A DNA stretch of 16,670 bases from Bacteroidota bacterium (lineage in GTDB: Bacteria; Bacteroidota; Bacteroidia; Bacteroidales; VadinHA17). Of the stretch, positions 6,573 through 14,152 are shown piece by piece. The notes under the pieces were generated by a model, which was not told the DNA's origin, made no database searches, and saw nothing but the letters and a program-made list of their open reading frames with translations. How positions within the stretch are numbered: position 1 is the first letter of the stretch; every line of letters begins with the position of its first letter. The stretch is taken from positions 1-16,670 of the forward strand of contig JAUWMO010000035.1 in NCBI GenBank assembly GCA_030613125.1, read 5' to 3'. The position numbers and the translations under genes were made by a program.

Positions 6573-8132
6573 TCATCTGAAAATATCTGCAACTTTTAAA
6601 GGTCTTAATTGTTCATGCCAGATAAAACCTTCAAGTTTTAAATTATTTTGTTGCATTTTATCTTCAGGAGTCAGGATACCATCTGGTTGATTAATAAGTT
6701 TTATCCTGTTAATCTTTTTATCTTTAATAAATAAGACAATATTGCTGCTTTCTGCCTGGTTTACACCAACAATCTTTCCATCATCTTTTGGAAAATATAT
6801 TGTTTGTCCGTTTCCCATTACATTGATCTTGTATATTTCATTATCACGGAAATAGCCTGTCATGTTTTTCCCTTTTATCTGATTGAAATACAATGAGTCT
6901 TCTTTTGAGATGATAAAAGCTGACCCATACATCTCAATACGGTAAGGTTTTCTGTTGCGGGTATGTAATTCAGTATAATCCGAAGTTAGTTGATTTTCAT
7001 CTGCCCATAAACATGGTGAATCATAAAACCGGATTACAGAATCGGCAAAGGAATATGAAAGAGAATCACATATACCCTGTAAATCTTTTGCATACATTTT
7101 CACATGATAATAAGCGTTTAATATTTTATGTTTTTTTGTGCTATCAAGCTTTGAACGCAAAGTATCGGCATGCAAAAATAAGCTATCCTCCTCATCCAGA
7201 ATTTGAATAAAAAGGGCACTATCGGTTAACATTGATTTCTCAGGGTTCTCCTGAAAGTATCCCAGGTTTCCCTTCAGAATAATTTTTTGGGCCGAATCGT
7301 AAAGGCTTACATTGCTGTAAGCTTCACCTAAACCATTATTCCTGTCATAAAAAAGAGAATCGCCTTTAATAGTTTGATTTTCATTGCTTAAAAAAGCATT
7401 ACCCGAGAATCTCGATAAATCATTTTCAGTGTCATACCATCCGCTTTCACAATAAATATAATTACTGTCACTTATTATTTCAGTCGGACCAAAAAATGTA
7501 GTGACCTTTGTAATAGTATTATATTTCATGGTATCAGAATATATTATATAGTCAGGGTTTATTACAACAACACTATCCTGAAAATAAAATATTTTTGATT
7601 GAGAATAATATGTGCCGTTAATACTTGTCAGGTGATTTTCACCATTAACTATTCTCCCTGTATCTTTATAATATCCAAGGTTTTTGTTGAGGTCAAAATC
7701 GAGTATGTTCGTGGTTAGAACCGTTTCTTTATCTATCAGTTTTACATTATTTCTGAGCTCGGCCAGTTTGGTGATACCAGAATAATTCAGATAGTCCCCG
7801 TAAAGATGAAGTGTGTCTCCTTGTTTTATATATATATGTCCGAATGCTTCTACTCTGTTAGTGTTCTGGTAAAGATGAGCACTATCGCAGTTAAGATAGG
7901 CTCCATCATGTTCCATGCGGACATCTCCAAGCAGTCTTCTAACATTATTCCCAAGATTACGGTCATATTTAAGGCTGTTAGCGTTAAGAATCTCTATTCT
8001 CTTTTTTCCCTGGGCAGTAACAGATCCTGTGAAAGCGAAAAGAAAGACAAATAAAAAAAGAAACCCTGACAAGGATCTATCCGTTGGAAAAGATACTTTA
8101 TGGAAATGTTTTTTAAAGGAATATACCATCAT
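6573..8132 (-). CDS. OstA/LptA-like periplasmic protein with repeated OstA domains
   Basis: The 519-residue product begins with a long signal peptide (hydrophobic 23-36, probable cleavage after TVTA-like SVTA at 40). The mature part is a run of beta-strand repeats: statements such as GDVRMEHDGAYLNCDSAHLY (69-88), FGHIYIKQGDTLHLYGDYL (97-115), SGNAFLSNENQTIKGDSLFY (243-262) show the repeated pattern V-x-x-x-x-G-x-x-L-x-x-D-x-x-x-Y of the OstA / LptA fold, the beta-jellyroll that carries lipopolysaccharide across the periplasm. It is about three times the length of E. coli LptA (185), as is usual for the Bacteroidota OstA-like proteins, and lacks the LptD barrel. It is the last gene of the parvulin/SurA cluster, 44 nt after surA. 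Lipid transport to the outer membrane is inferred from fold and context. Confidence 0.85.
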   Translation of the reverse strand: MMVYSFKKHFHKVSFPTDRSLSGFLFLFVFLFAFTGSVTAQGKKRIEILNANSLKYDRNLGNNVRRLLGDVRMEHDGAYLNCDSAHLYQNTNRVEAFGHIYIKQGDTLHLYGDYLNYSGITKLAELRNNVKLIDKETVLTTNILDFDLNKNLGYYKDTGRIVNGENHLTSINGTYYSQSKIFYFQDSVVVINPDYIIYSDTMKYNTITKVTTFFGPTEIISDSNYIYCESGWYDTENDLSRFSGNAFLSNENQTIKGDSLFYDRNNGLGEAYSNVSLYDSAQKIILKGNLGYFQENPEKSMLTDSALFIQILDEEDSLFLHADTLRSKLDSTKKHKILNAYYHVKMYAKDLQGICDSLSYSFADSVIRFYDSPCLWADENQLTSDYTELHTRNRKPYRIEMYGSAFIISKEDSLYFNQIKGKNMTGYFRDNEIYKINVMGNGQTIYFPKDDGKIVGVNQAESSNIVLFIKDKKINRIKLINQPDGILTPEDKMQQNNLKLEGFIWHEQLRPLKVADIFR

Positions 8133-8176
8133 TGGTAGTACTTTATCTTTAATCCATGAGATCCCGGATTAAAGCA

Positions 8177-9526
8177 TCACTTCAACCATCCATTACTTAT
8201 AAAATGACAACCTTTATATGATTCATCAATACGAATGTAAGTGGTTTTTTGTTTTTCTTCAATCCAGTTAAATAAAGCTTCCTGTTGTTTTGACATTTTT
8301 GTCATTTCCTGTAGTACAGTGTAATCATTCTTGAAGTTTGCCTGATGAGGATCAATACGGTTAGTGATTTCTATTATTTTGAAAACTTTATTTCCTGTCA
8401 TGTCATTTGATTCAAAGGGATCAGAAACCTTTCCTGTTTCCAGGCTTCTAACAGCTTCTGCTGTAGACTGTTCCATTTGCTCAAGCTGGAATTTAGTATC
8501 GCCGGTTTGAGGATTCACCATAATCCCACCATTTCCCCTTGTATCTTCATCTTCAGAAAAAAACCGAACAGCTGTTAAAAACAAAATGGAATCCATACGG
8601 ATTTGCCGAACCAATGAATCCAGAAAACTGAGAGCTTGTTCTTTTTCTTTAGCTGTTACCTTGGGTTTGATCAGAATATGCCGGACATTTACACGTTCGC
8701 CTTTTCTGTCAATCATTTGAATAATATGAAATCCGAATTTAGTTTCAACAATAGGTGAAACAGCGCCTTGTTTCAGGGAAAAAGCGGCATTAGCAAATTT
8801 CGGAACAAGATCATTTTTGCTTAAATAGCCCAGTTCACCACCCTTTTTTGCTGATCCTGGATCTTCTGAGTATAAAATAGCTAAAGTTGCAAAGTCTCCG
8901 CCTTCAATAATTCTTTTTCTAAGGTCTAGTAGTCGTTGCCGTACTGCTAATTTGGATTGTTCTGAAAAAGGTGGATTTCTAAGTAACTGACTGTATTCTA
9001 TCTGTGCCGGGATCATTGGAAGACTATCTTTTGGGGTATTACGGTAAAAGTTTTTAACTTCTGAAGGGGTAACGGTTATCTCACTGGCTATAATGCTTTG
9101 CATTTGTTGAGTTAGCAATTGTTCCATAATGAGTTCCCTGAAATCATCTTTAATCTCCAACAATGATTTATTATAGTATGCTTCAAGACGTTCCTGAGAT
9201 CCTATCTGGTCAATAAACATCTGCAACCTGTTATCAAGTTCGCGTTCAACCTGGTTTTTAGTAACTTCAATACTATCTACCTTGGCCTGGTTCAGCATCA
9301 GTTTTTGAGTAAGAAGATCTTCAAGCACTTCACATTTCATATCTCCCGTGGAAGTCATTCCCTGAGCTCTCATCTGAAGATATGTGTTTTCTATATCTGA
9401 TTCAAGTATAATATTGTTGCCAACAACAGCAACTACCTGGTCTATAATTTTTACCTGCGCCGGTAAATCATTATAATTACTGATAATAAAACACAGCGTT
9501 AATGCATATAGATGTACTTTTCTCAT
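8177..9526 (-). CDS. surA: SurA-like periplasmic chaperone with two parvulin domains
   Basis: The 449-residue protein has the size and plan of SurA (E. coli 428), the periplasmic chaperone that keeps outer-membrane beta-barrel proteins unfolded and hands them to the BAM complex. A signal peptide covers about residues 1-23 (ending LPAQ). The SurA N-terminal domain starts with VVAVVGNNIILESDI (31-45). Parvulin domain 1 (about 172-275) is well formed, with SEDPGSAKKGGELGYL (220-235) and the closing FGFHIIQ (264-270). Domain 2 (about 278-388) starts with VRHILIKP (281-288) but is degenerate in its second half, so only the first may be catalytic. The gene is 14 nt after the lipoprotein gene and 44 nt before the OstA-like gene, so the set is very probably an operon. 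Confidence 0.93.
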   Translation of the reverse strand: MRKVHLYALTLCFIISNYNDLPAQVKIIDQVVAVVGNNIILESDIENTYLQMRAQGMTSTGDMKCEVLEDLLTQKLMLNQAKVDSIEVTKNQVERELDNRLQMFIDQIGSQERLEAYYNKSLLEIKDDFRELIMEQLLTQQMQSIIASEITVTPSEVKNFYRNTPKDSLPMIPAQIEYSQLLRNPPFSEQSKLAVRQRLLDLRKRIIEGGDFATLAILYSEDPGSAKKGGELGYLSKNDLVPKFANAAFSLKQGAVSPIVETKFGFHIIQMIDRKGERVNVRHILIKPKVTAKEKEQALSFLDSLVRQIRMDSILFLTAVRFFSEDEDTRGNGGIMVNPQTGDTKFQLEQMEQSTAEAVRSLETGKVSDPFESNDMTGNKVFKIIEITNRIDPHQANFKNDYTVLQEMTKMSKQQEALFNWIEEKQKTTYIRIDESYKGCHFISNGWLK

Positions 9527-9540
9527 TTATGTTTATCCTC

Positions 9541-10386
9541 TTAATAGATCATAAATTCATTTCGGGTAACAGCATCATTATAGAGACTGTTCTCTAATTC
9601 TTTGATAAAGTTTATTTTTCTTTCATTATAAATAATGTTTCGTATCTGATCTTTTACAAACTCTAACGGAGAAACGGATGATTTTAATTTATAGTCTCTG
9701 ATGTTTACAAAATAATGAAATGCTGAGTCACTGGTTTCAATATTTTTATTGTATCTGAGATATCTTTCCTGGTTGCTTACAGGCATTGGTAATTTGCTGA
9801 GTAGTTCATCAAAATATATCCAGCTCTCATTAAAGTCGTCATATTTGTTTGCAAACTGATAACAATAGCTTTCCAATTTGGTGATGTCACTGTCATCTTC
9901 TGATTTATACCAGTTTCTCGCTTTTTCGATGTTAGGAGCAGTGAGAGGGATCTTAAGATACAGAACCTGAACGATATTTTTCTTAAGTATAAAGTTCTCG
10001 GCATGTGAATCATAGTATGCTTGTATTTCATCTTCGCTGATTACAGTATCCATTCTTTGCCGGATCATTTCGAGTTCATATTGATAGATCAGTAAAGAGG
10101 CTCTTGTGTCTTCAAGCTGTCTACTTATTTTTGCTTGTTGTTCTCTAGTAAGATTGGTTTCAGCCTTTTTCAATAATAGTTCTTTTTTAATCCAGTTTTT
10201 CACATACCTGCCTGCAATCTGAATACTATCGTCAGGAGTCAGATCCAAATTAAAGATATCAGGGATATCGGATTTAAGAAGTACCTTTTCACCAATTCTG
10301 GCTGCAACATTTTCTTCTTTAGAAGTCTCCGAATTAGTACAGGAAAAAAATAAAATTAAAAAGATTAATGGCCAGGTAAATTTCAT
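9541..10386 (-). CDS. SurA-like lipoprotein without a recognisable parvulin domain
   Basis: The 281-residue product starts with a lipoprotein signal: hydrophobic 5-15 and lipobox LFFSC with the lipidated cysteine at 16. VAARIGEKVLLKSDIPDIF (27-45) copies the start of the SurA chaperone domain, and helices with many Lys, Arg and Gln follow (about 60-130), ending in the typical link SEDEIQAYYDSH (116-127). Where a parvulin domain should follow (about 133-230), only VLYLKIP-type strand residues are seen; the conserved G-G-x-L-G and FG-x-H-I-I segments are missing. It may therefore be a non-catalytic, membrane-anchored chaperone. KEE at 23-25 is not placed like the known surface-export signal beside the cysteine, so a periplasmic position is favoured. 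It lies between two parvulin genes with gaps of 8 and 14 nt. Confidence 0.78.
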   Translation of the reverse strand: MKFTWPLIFLILFFSCTNSETSKEENVAARIGEKVLLKSDIPDIFNLDLTPDDSIQIAGRYVKNWIKKELLLKKAETNLTREQQAKISRQLEDTRASLLIYQYELEMIRQRMDTVISEDEIQAYYDSHAENFILKKNIVQVLYLKIPLTAPNIEKARNWYKSEDDSDITKLESYCYQFANKYDDFNESWIYFDELLSKLPMPVSNQERYLRYNKNIETSDSAFHYFVNIRDYKLKSSVSPLEFVKDQIRNIIYNERKINFIKELENSLYNDAVTRNEFMIY

Positions 10387-10394
10387 GCTGTTTA

Positions 10395-12395
10395 TTATTC
10401 ATTTTTTTGTTTTAATTCGCTGAGAGTTTTCTCATTGATATTCACAGAATATTTTTCTTTAAGGTCCTTTAACCATTCCTTTTCAAGAAAGTTTTGATAA
10501 TCTGAGGTAACAAGGCCTTGAATTTCTTCCAGGTTTTTTGGGTGGGCTTTTATAACATCAGATACTAACAAAAGTATAGTTTCCCCCTTCTCTGTATATG
10601 TTTTTGTATAACCTTTTTTCCAAACCAGAGAATCAATCAAAGAATCATCTCCCTTTTCAAATACTTCATAGCTAATTGTCACAGGACTGGTAACGGAATC
10701 AGAGGGAAAGATGGTCATAAAATAGTTTTCCATATTTTTTTTCTTTTTACTTTTTCTGATTGCCTTTTTTACATTTTTTATTTGTAAAGGATTATTCAGA
10801 GTAAAAGAAATTACTCTCAGACCTTCAGCACCCATGTAATTGTTTCTGTTCTTTACATAATAATTTTCAAGTCCTGCAGAGTCTTCAACAGCTTTAGACC
10901 AAACCTTCTTATCGGAGATTTCAAACAAAAGCATCCCATCATGATACTCTTTCATCAGATATTTGAATTCAGGATGTTTGATTTCAAGCCTGCTTTTTTC
11001 AAATTCAAGAAGTTCCTGACTTACATAATCATAAAGAGACTTATCTATGTAATCCTGAGAAGTTTTGAAATTCCAGGACTTTTGGTGATTGTTTAAATAC
11101 GATACAAAGTCATTAACGGAATAATTTCTTCCGGCAAATGAAAATAATGTTTTTTCAGGATTTGTTGATACTTTTTTTTGCCAGGATCCATTCTGAAGGG
11201 ATGTCTCATCTATTGACAGATAAAATGGTAAAATAGCCAGAGAGTCAAGTTCATAATAACACTCTTTTTTAAGATTCTCAATAAATGCCTGTTTTGCAAT
11301 ATCAGCACGATACCCTGAATATATATTTTTTTTGATTTCAGCCTTCATCTCATCAAAAGATCCAATTTCTTTTTTTTCGAGCCTTTTTATAATATGCCAA
11401 CCAAAACCGGTTCTTACCGGTTCAGAAATGTCTCCATCATTCTGAAGGGAAAAAGCGGCATTTTCAAATTCGGGAACCATTCTGCCGGTACCAAACCAGG
11501 GGAGTACTCCACCATTCCTGGCAGAACTATAATCATCAGAAAATTCCTGAGACACAGAGTTAAAATCTTCTCCATTTAAAATTTTTTCATAAATCATATA
11601 GATCTTTTCTTTCGCATATGCTTTTATTGAATCAGAGGACCTCATGGGTACGGCAACCATTATATGTGCCACTTTAATAGAACCAATAGCTTTACGTTTA
11701 TCATTTACTTTTATAATGTGATAACCAAATCGTGTTCGTACCGGAAAAGCTAATTTCCCAACGGGTGTGCTATAAGCAGCTGATTCAAATGGATATACCA
11801 TCTGGAAGACTGTAAAATATCCCAGATTTCCGCCATTTGATTTTACTGAAGGATCGTCCGATGTCCCACGAGCTACAATTTCAAAAGATTCACCCATAAG
11901 AAGCCGATCGGTTATTTTACGTGTTTTTTTATATGCTTTCAATGTGTCTTCCGGGCTGGCATCTGACAGGGTTTTTATTAAAATATGACTTGCATTCACA
12001 TCTGTTAACATTCTTTCATAAGCATCCATTACAAGTAAGTCAATAGTAGCTTTATCTGTTAAGTAAGGTTTGGCCAGTTGACTACGATATCCATTTAACT
12101 CTTTTTTAAATTTTGAGAGAGTATCATAACCCAGCTCTTCAGCTTCAACCACCTTCAATTTAAAATTTATGTAAAGTTCAAGATATTCATCAATTGAAAG
12201 GCTCTCTTGTTCATTTGCTGAATTTCTGTTTTTAAGATAGAGCCTTTCAAATTCTTGTCCGCTCACTGGTACTTCACCCACAGTCAACAGTGTTTTTTTT
12301 TCTGTGATTTGTCCAAAAATATTTACCCAGATAAATCCTAAAAGTGGAAATGAAAGAACAATTATATTTTTACTTTGCCGTATTAGTGATTTCAT
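10395..12395 (-). CDS. Large periplasmic parvulin-type peptidyl-prolyl isomerase (two PpiC domains)
   Basis: The 666-residue protein has an N-terminal hydrophobic segment (about 11-28) that acts as a signal peptide or a membrane anchor, then a SurA/PrsA-like chaperone region (about 33-130). Two parvulin domains follow: the first (about 132-229) with ASHILIK (135-141), SNGGNLGYF (186-194) and FGYHIIK (223-229); the second (about 240-337) with VAHIMV (242-247), ARNGGVLPWF (292-301) and FGWHIIK (331-337). The last 330 residues are helical and resemble a third chaperone segment, including ENYYVKNRNNYMG (510-522), again without a clear active site. It leads the envelope cluster, 8 nt before the lipoprotein gene. 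A role in outer-membrane protein folding alongside SurA is inferred. It is larger than SurA and comparable to PpiD (623) but with one more domain. Confidence 0.88.
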   Translation of the reverse strand: MKSLIRQSKNIIVLSFPLLGFIWVNIFGQITEKKTLLTVGEVPVSGQEFERLYLKNRNSANEQESLSIDEYLELYINFKLKVVEAEELGYDTLSKFKKELNGYRSQLAKPYLTDKATIDLLVMDAYERMLTDVNASHILIKTLSDASPEDTLKAYKKTRKITDRLLMGESFEIVARGTSDDPSVKSNGGNLGYFTVFQMVYPFESAAYSTPVGKLAFPVRTRFGYHIIKVNDKRKAIGSIKVAHIMVAVPMRSSDSIKAYAKEKIYMIYEKILNGEDFNSVSQEFSDDYSSARNGGVLPWFGTGRMVPEFENAAFSLQNDGDISEPVRTGFGWHIIKRLEKKEIGSFDEMKAEIKKNIYSGYRADIAKQAFIENLKKECYYELDSLAILPFYLSIDETSLQNGSWQKKVSTNPEKTLFSFAGRNYSVNDFVSYLNNHQKSWNFKTSQDYIDKSLYDYVSQELLEFEKSRLEIKHPEFKYLMKEYHDGMLLFEISDKKVWSKAVEDSAGLENYYVKNRNNYMGAEGLRVISFTLNNPLQIKNVKKAIRKSKKKKNMENYFMTIFPSDSVTSPVTISYEVFEKGDDSLIDSLVWKKGYTKTYTEKGETILLLVSDVIKAHPKNLEEIQGLVTSDYQNFLEKEWLKDLKEKYSVNINEKTLSELKQKNE

Positions 12396-12510
12396 TATTT
12401 AGCTTGAATTAATTGAATTCAGCATAATTATAAGATGTTTTACCAGTGATTCAATACTTGATTAATAAAAGCTGATTTCAATGGCCGCAGAAAGAGCTTT
12501 GAGTATTAAA
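12396..12510 (-). other. Spacer between guaB and the parvulin/SurA/OstA cluster
   Basis: This 115-nt AT-rich gap shows no strong hairpin with a T-run that would end guaB transcription. On the minus strand there is no TTTG paired with TAnnTTTG. The envelope cluster may thus be partly read through from guaB or use a promoter that departs from the consensus. The sequence does not decide between these. Confidence 0.35.
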
Positions 12511-13980
12511 TTATCTGCTATAGTTAGGAGCTTCACGTGTGATAGTAATATCGTGCGGGTGACTTTCAATAATACCTGCATGGGTGATCTTAATAAAACG
12601 GGACTTCTTAAGTTCCGTGAGATTAGCAGCTCCGCAGTATCCCATACCGGCCTTTAATCCTCCTAACAGCTGATAGATAACCTCAGAAAGAAAACCTTTA
12701 TAAGGCACACGTGCAACAATTCCTTCAGGGACCAGTTTCTTCAAGTCATCTTCTACATCTTGAAAATACCGGTCTTTAGAACCTTTTTCCATGGCTTCAA
12801 TTGAACCCATACCCCTGTAAGATTTAAACTTACGTCCATTAAATATGATGGTTTCTCCGGGTGATTCCTCAACACCGGCAAATAATGAACCGGTCATTAT
12901 TGAATCAGCTCCGGCGGCCAAAGCTTTTACAATGTCGCCTGAGTACCTGATTCCACCATCGGCAATAACAGGAATTCCACTTCCCTGAATGGCAGTTGAG
13001 GCATCATAAATTGCGGTAAGTTGTGGTATGCCGACACCTGCTATAATTCGGGTGGTGCAAATTGAACCCGGACCAATCCCTACCTTTATGGCATCGGCTC
13101 CTGCATCAACAAGCGCTTTAGCACCTGAGACAGTGCCTACATTCCCTACAACAAGGTCCACATCAGGAGATAAATTTTTAACTTTCCTGGCCATCTCAAT
13201 TACTCCTTTTGTGTGTCCATGTGCCGTATCAATAACAACGGCATCTACACCTACTTGCAGCAAAGCTTTTACACGATCAAGTGTATCGGTTGCTACACCA
13301 ATGCTTGCTGCTACTCTTAATCTTCCTTTGGCATCCTTACAAGATTTAGGGCGATCTTTAGTTTTTGTAATATCTTTATACGTGAACAAACCTATTAATC
13401 GATAATTACCGTCAACTATCGGAAGTTTCTCGATTTTATGTTTTTGCAAAATATCAGAAACCGTAACCAGATTAGCTTCCTCTGTAGTAGTAATTAGATT
13501 TTCGTGAGTCATAATTTCCCTGATAGGCCGGTTCATGTCCTTCTCAAACCGAAGGTCACGGTTGGTTACGATCCCAATAAGGATTCCTTCTTCCTGGATA
13601 ACCGGTATCCCACCAATTTCATGTTCTTCCATTAAATTCACAGCATCTTTTACAGTTGCATGCTCTTCAATAGTGATCGGATCAAGGATCATTACATTTT
13701 CAGCTCGTTTTACTTTTCTCACCTCCTGGGCCTGCTCTGCAATGGACATGTTTTTATGGATTACTCCAATGCCTCCTTCCCGGGCAATAGCAATGGCAAG
13801 ATTCGCCTCAGTCACCGTATCCATAGCAGCAGAAACGATAGGGGAATTAAGTTCTATATTCTGGCTAAACTTTGTACTGATGTCAACGTCGCGTGGTAAA
13901 ACTTCTGAATAAGAAGGAGATAGAAGTACATCATCAAAAGTGATACCCGTTGAAAGTATTTTATCGGTCTGGAATGACAT
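12511..13980 (-). CDS. guaB: Inosine-5'-monophosphate dehydrogenase
   Basis: The enzyme oxidises IMP to XMP with NAD+, the committed step of guanine nucleotide synthesis, in the cytosol as a tetramer. At 489 residues it has the standard bacterial length. The TIM barrel starts with TFDDVLLSP (14-22) and is interrupted by two CBS domains (about 95-150 and 155-208), which bind adenine and guanine nucleotides and tune activity. The catalytic loop GIGPGSICTT (301-310) places the nucleophile at C308. ADGGIRYSGD (340-349) binds the IMP phosphate, and R404-Y405 on the mobile flap (KGSKDRYF) supply the general base of IMP dehydrogenase, which separates it from GMP reductase. The start MSFQTDK at 13980 is typical. 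No guaA lies nearby. It is upstream of the envelope cluster on the same strand. Confidence 0.98.
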   Translation of the reverse strand: MSFQTDKILSTGITFDDVLLSPSYSEVLPRDVDISTKFSQNIELNSPIVSAAMDTVTEANLAIAIAREGGIGVIHKNMSIAEQAQEVRKVKRAENVMILDPITIEEHATVKDAVNLMEEHEIGGIPVIQEEGILIGIVTNRDLRFEKDMNRPIREIMTHENLITTTEEANLVTVSDILQKHKIEKLPIVDGNYRLIGLFTYKDITKTKDRPKSCKDAKGRLRVAASIGVATDTLDRVKALLQVGVDAVVIDTAHGHTKGVIEMARKVKNLSPDVDLVVGNVGTVSGAKALVDAGADAIKVGIGPGSICTTRIIAGVGIPQLTAIYDASTAIQGSGIPVIADGGIRYSGDIVKALAAGADSIMTGSLFAGVEESPGETIIFNGRKFKSYRGMGSIEAMEKGSKDRYFQDVEDDLKKLVPEGIVARVPYKGFLSEVIYQLLGGLKAGMGYCGAANLTELKKSRFIKITHAGIIESHPHDITITREAPNYSR

Positions 13981-14011
13981 TTGGAAAAAATTTAATTAAA
14001 TTTAAGTGGCG

Positions 14012-14040
14012 CAAAATACAAAAAAATAGCGGATGAGAAA
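14012..14040 (-). promoter_or_regulatory. Weak candidate guaB promoter
   Basis: On the minus strand TATTTTG (14012-14018), one base shorter than the TAnnTTTG consensus, is preceded 18 nt upstream by TTTC (14037-14040). The transcript would start near 14006 with a leader of about 25 nt. A second overlapping T-rich box (14019-14028) could serve instead. No clear purine-operator palindrome is seen. Confidence 0.3.
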
Positions 14041-14152
14041 TGGGTTTTTCATTAAATTTTGAGGAACTTATACTGGTTTTGGAGTGTTTAATAAAATTCC
14101 ATTATGCTGATCGTCCCTGTTCATTAAAATTTTATTATTAAATTTTTGTTGT

